This document shows, in pieces, positions 8,401 to 9,875 of a DNA stretch of 9,875 nt; position 1 is the first letter of the stretch, and every line of letters begins with the position of its first letter. This stretch comes from Actinomycetes bacterium. Its GTDB lineage: Bacteria > Actinomycetota > Actinomycetes > Propionibacteriales > Propionibacteriaceae. The notes beneath the pieces are model-generated. The model saw only the letters and a program-made list of their open reading frames with translations, made no database searches and was not told the origin of the DNA. A program made the position numbers and the translations under genes. Location: NCBI GenBank assembly GCA_023436925.1, contig JAEZHJ010000044.1, positions 1 to 9,875 of the forward strand, read 5' to 3'.

Positions 8401-9215
8401 CGGGTGACCGGGACGTTGGAGCCCCACATCATCAGGTAGGTGGCGTCCCACCAGTCGCCCGACTCGGGGACGTCGGTCTGGTCGCCGAAGACCTGCGGGG
8501 AGGCGACCGGCAGGTCGGCGTACCAGTCGTAGAAGGAGGTCATCGCGCCACCGATCAGGTGGTTGAACCGGGTGCCGATGGCGTGGGAGACCATCGACAT
8601 CGCCGGGATCGGGGAGAACGAGACGCAGCGGTCCGGCCCGTAGTTCTTGATCGTGTTCACGTAGGAGGCGGCGGCGATCTCGATCGCCTCGTTCCACGAC
8701 ACCCGGACCAGGCCGCCCTTGCCGCGGGCCTGCTGGTAGCGGCGCCGCGTCTCGGGGTTGTTGGCCACCTCCGCGAAGGCGAGGACGGGATCATCCAGCC
8801 TGGCCTTCGCCTCGCGGTAAGCCTCGACCAGGACGGCCCGGGCGTACGGGTAGCGCACCCGGGTCGGCGAGTAGGTGTACCAGGAGAAGGCTGCGCCGCG
8901 GGGGCAGCCGCGCGGCTCGTACTCGGGGCGGTCCGGACCGGTGGTCGGGTAGTCGGTCTGTTGCGACTCCCAGGTGATGATGCCGTCCTTGACGTACACC
9001 TTCCAGGAGCACGAGCCCGTGCAGTTCACCCCGTGGGTGGAGCGAACCACCTTGTCGTGGCTCCATCGGTCCCGGTAGAAGACGTCGCCCTGGCGGCCCC
9101 CGTCGCGGAAGACCGCGCGACCGTCCTCGGTCTCGTCCCACCGCGTGAAGAAGCGGCCGAGCTTCAGCAGCGCATCGGCCGCCGGCCCGTCGACCCGTCC
9201 CCGTCCGGTCGTCAT
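5472..9215 (-). CDS. narG: Respiratory nitrate reductase alpha subunit, Mo-bisMGD catalytic subunit (NarG)
   Basis: The 1247-residue protein reduces nitrate to nitrite at a molybdenum bis-MGD site, using electrons delivered by NarH. It has the standard NarG length. The N-terminal FS0 iron-sulfur site is intact: H61, C65 and C69 (STHGVNCTGSCSWKVY) and C104 (EPRGCPRGAAFSWY), including the His ligand typical of NarG. The stretch IGGAMTSFYDWYADLPVASP (221-240) contains D230, matching the Asp that ligates Mo in E. coli NarG (D222), followed by QTDVPESGDWW and WGSNVPVTRTPDAHW. The C-terminal molybdopterin-binding domain spans about 1046-1170 (LKPWHTLSGRMHFFLDHDWM, HNKWSIHSEYQDN) and the ending KPTHLIGGYAHQSYAFNYLG is typical. 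There is no twin-arginine leader, so the active site faces the cytoplasm, as in bacterial NarGHI. The ATG at 9215 has an in-frame stop only five codons upstream and no good SD, so initiation may be leaderless. It is the first gene of the operon and overlaps narH by one base. Confidence 0.98.
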   Translation of the reverse strand: MTTGRGRVDGPAADALLKLGRFFTRWDETEDGRAVFRDGGRQGDVFYRDRWSHDKVVRSTHGVNCTGSCSWKVYVKDGIITWESQQTDYPTTGPDRPEYEPRGCPRGAAFSWYTYSPTRVRYPYARAVLVEAYREAKARLDDPVLAFAEVANNPETRRRYQQARGKGGLVRVSWNEAIEIAAASYVNTIKNYGPDRCVSFSPIPAMSMVSHAIGTRFNHLIGGAMTSFYDWYADLPVASPQVFGDQTDVPESGDWWDATYLMMWGSNVPVTRTPDAHWMAEVRYRGTKVVTVSPDYADNVKFADEWLPAQAGTDAALAMAMGHVILKENFVDRQVPFFSDYVSRYTDLPMLVTLVDHPDGHGLTAAKFLTAADLDPDTLALAQRSPADGEVDPGFRPLLWDAAAGHPAVPNGTMGDRYNEAGQGRWNLDLGDLQPALSLAGVAGAQPVEIALPCFEDPRGEGTILRRGVPAVRVGDHLVCTVLDLMLAQYGVARAGLPGQWPTGYDDATTPYTPAWQAEITSVPAQACLRIAREFAKNSEDSQGRTMIIIGAGICHWFHADVTYRAIMALLMLTGCIGRNGGGWAHYVGQEKCRPMTGWFNLANALDWSRPPRTMIGTGYWYMHTDQWRTDGYSADRVKSPLSTGRLDGLHTADAMALSQRLGWMPFYPQFDANPLDLADRAKQAVADGEADSVGEWVARQLKEGKLACALEDIDAPANWPRTMVVWRSNLFGSSAKGNEYFLKHLLGTGSNLMPNNHAAEARPEVVRFRDEAPEGKLDLLISADFRMTSTTLLSDIVFPAATWYEKYDISSTDMHPYVHAFTPAIDPPWEARSDFEFFTLLARAISTLAEGRLDTRSDLVAVPLQHDTPGQVAQPGGTVPDWRGTDVPAVPGRNLPALMVVERDYTAIADQLATIGPLADRLGFTVKNITYDMTGPVSRLGRLHGVMGSGAGAGRPAIDTDARFAEAILACSGTTNGELATQGFTDLEVKTGQPLVDLSEGQEERLITFAQTQAAPQPVITSPEWSGSETGGRRYAAFTINTERLKPWHTLSGRMHFFLDHDWMIDAGEQLPTFRPPLDMTRAFGEPELGPTGEKAITLRYLTVHNKWSIHSEYQDNLLMLSLGRGGPQAWLSVADAASIGVADNDWIELTNANGVFVARAVVTHKLPDGICYVQHAQERTIDVPKSEATGKRGGIHNSVTRILLKPTHLIGGYAHQSYAFNYLGPTGVQRDIVSTVRRRSQEVTY
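5480..5487 (-). promoter_or_regulatory. Ribosome binding site of narH inside the 3' end of narG
   Basis: The minus strand reads GGAGGTGA, an almost full anti-SD match, 7 nt before the narH ATG at 5472. It lies within the last codons of narG, so narH can be initiated both by re-initiation from narG and independently. It fixes the start of narH. Confidence 0.75.
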
Positions 9216-9281
9216 GGCACTTGCATATCACCGGGGCAGGGTCACCGTCTCGGCTTTCTTCCAAAGACCTTTGTTTTTTCT
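9216..9281 (-). promoter_or_regulatory. Probable promoter/operator region of the nar operon
   Basis: This is the only A/T-rich intergenic DNA in the window and lies directly upstream of the first operon gene. On the minus strand it has an A-rich run (GAGAAAAAACAAAG), then the dyad CAAAG-GT-CTTTG (9262-9273), then two direct CGGTGA repeats at a 14-bp period (9242-9247 and 9228-9233), and then TATGCA (9222-9227) six bases before the narG ATG. TATGCA could act as a -10 element giving a transcript that starts at or near the ATG, but it lacks the final T of the actinobacterial TANNNT consensus and I see no convincing -35. No FNR/CRP-type TTGAT-N4-ATCAA box was seen. Which regulator binds here is unknown. 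Treating the stretch as the operon control region rests on position and composition. Confidence 0.5.
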
Positions 9282-9302
9282 CCGGCCTTCTTCAAGGCCC
9301 GG
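9282..9302 (-). terminator. Hairpin just after the LacI-family gene, possible terminator
   Basis: GGCCTT (9284-9289) pairs with AAGGCC (9294-9299) around a 4-nt loop, and two further G-C pairs form outside a single bulged base. It starts about 6 nt after the stop codon of the LacI-family gene, the usual place for an intrinsic terminator. On the transcribed minus strand, however, the stem is followed by an A-rich run and not by U residues. It could be a tail-less terminator or instead part of the regulatory DNA of narG. A terminator here would insulate the nar operon from the regulator gene. Confidence 0.35.
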
Positions 9303-9307
9303 ATCGG

Positions 9308-9875
9308 CTAGGGCCGGGTGGTTTCGCGCAGCACCAGATCACCCTGGAAGGCCACCCGCTGCTCGGGCAGGGTGCTCTCGGTGCCGTCGAGCAGGATCTG
9401 CACCGCGCGTTCCGCGGCCTCAGCGGCGCGCAGCCGGATGGTGGTCAGCGCCGGGGTGGTCTCGATCGGCAGCGCGTCGTCACATCCGATGAACTGGATG
9501 TCGTCCGGGATGGACACGCCGGCGGCCCGGCAGCTGTCCAGAGCCGCGTAGGCGATCACGTCGTCGAAGGCCACAACCGCGTCCACCCGGTCGGCCACCA
9601 GCGACTTCGCGACCTCGCGAGCCTCCCGGTGGGTGCCCGATTCGACCCGGTACAGCCGCAGCTCGAGCCCGTGGTCGCGGGCGAAGGTCTGGGTGGTGGT
9701 CAGCCGCTCCTGGTCCGACCAGGACAACCGCGGCCCACCGACGTAGGCGAAGCGGCGGGCACCGGTGGCGGCCATGGGCTCCAGCCCGGCCCGCAGCGCA
9801 TCGGGGGCCTGGACCAGGACCCGCGCCGTCCGGGGCTCGTCGCGGTTGATGAAGACCACCCGGGTGGTCTCGGAG
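9308..9875 (-). CDS. Partial LacI/GalR-family transcriptional regulator, C-terminal effector-binding domain
   Basis: The frame enters from the right edge and ends with TAG at 9308, giving the last 188 residues of the protein. It is the periplasmic-binding-protein-like domain of a LacI/GalR regulator. VVFINRDEP (6-14) resembles the strand where family members read V-x-x-I/D-N/R-x, RRFAYVGGP (40-48) starts the second subdomain, DAVVAFDDVIAYAAL (98-112) matches the conserved 'A-F-x-x-x-D-x-x-A' helix, and SIPDDIQFIGCDDALP (121-136) followed by TTPALTTIRL (139-148) is the strongest family signature. The end, VLRETTRP, is typical. The N-terminal helix-turn-helix and hinge lie outside the window. 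The usual effectors are sugars; none can be named here. It is on the same strand as the nar operon, 92 nt upstream of narG, but nothing in the sequence shows that it controls nar genes. A link to the sugar-type gene beyond the left end is equally possible. Confidence 0.92.
   Translation of the reverse strand, partial: SETTRVVFINRDEPRTARVLVQAPDALRAGLEPMAATGARRFAYVGGPRLSWSDQERLTTTQTFARDHGLELRLYRVESGTHREAREVAKSLVADRVDAVVAFDDVIAYAALDSCRAAGVSIPDDIQFIGCDDALPIETTPALTTIRLRAAEAAERAVQILLDGTESTLPEQRVAFQGDLVLRETTRP

Noticed and set aside
9120..9215. Twin-arginine signal on NarG, as in outward-facing archaeal nitrate reductases
   Set aside because: The N terminus has no RR-x-F-L motif or hydrophobic stretch before the FS0 site, so the cytoplasmic form is the better reading.
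9216..9307. FNR/CRP-type box for anaerobic control of narG
   Set aside because: I looked for TTGAT-N4-ATCAA-like symmetry in the leader and found none; the dyad that is present has a different sequence and spacing.
5565..9311. A continuous 1248-codon open frame on the plus strand opposite narG
   Set aside because: It is the antisense of narG in a GC-rich genome, where third-position G/C removes stops from a complementary frame. Its protein is a low-complexity mix of G, V, D, H, R and Q with no recognisable domain, while narG carries all cofactor ligands.
1..9875. CRISPR arrays, tRNA genes, insertion sequences, phage genes or a defence system
   Set aside because: No regularly spaced repeats, cloverleaf sequences, transposase frames or terminal inverted repeats were seen; almost all the DNA is used by the nar operon.

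Overview
The window comes from a high-GC Gram-positive bacterium, most likely an actinomycete. The GC content looks close to 70%, codon third positions are strongly G/C, and GTG is used as a start codon. The sequence alone does not fix the genus; a propionibacteria-like actinobacterium is a guess.

Almost all of the window (about 9215 down to 189) is one minus-strand respiratory nitrate reductase locus. In transcription order it is narG (catalytic Mo-bisMGD subunit), narH (four-cluster Fe-S subunit), narJ (assembly chaperone), narI (di-heme membrane cytochrome b), narK (nitrate/nitrite MFS transporter), a MogA/MoaB-family molybdopterin gene and a small cupin gene. The first five genes are joined by 1- to 4-nt stop/start overlaps (one TGATG and three ATGA junctions), the mog gene follows 11 nt after narK, and the cupin follows 74 nt later with its own strong ribosome binding site. 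Together they make a self-contained module: NarK brings nitrate in (and may export nitrite), NarI oxidises quinol at the membrane and passes electrons through the hemes and NarH Fe-S clusters to the molybdenum site of NarG, while NarJ and the Mog-family protein serve cofactor assembly. All key metal ligands that I checked in NarG, NarH and NarI are present, so the enzyme should be functional. The cupin's role is unknown.

The nar locus is flanked on the same strand by fragments of carbohydrate genes. On the right edge is the C-terminal, effector-binding half of a LacI/GalR-family regulator (9308 to the edge). On the left edge are the first 24 codons of what looks like an alpha-amylase-family (GH13) protein (74 down to 1).

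The 92-nt gap between the regulator and narG (9216-9307) is the most A/T-rich part of the window. It contains a hairpin just after the regulator's stop, a CAAAG-N2-CTTTG dyad and two CGGTGA direct repeats. It is the likely control region of the operon. The only other gaps are 75-188 (a GC-rich palindrome, possible terminator), 519-592 and 1163-1173. No gene-free stretch exceeds 300 bases. I see no tRNA, rRNA, CRISPR, insertion sequence or phage feature. I found no novel system: this is a well-conserved respiratory operon whose least understood parts are the cupin gene and the leader region.
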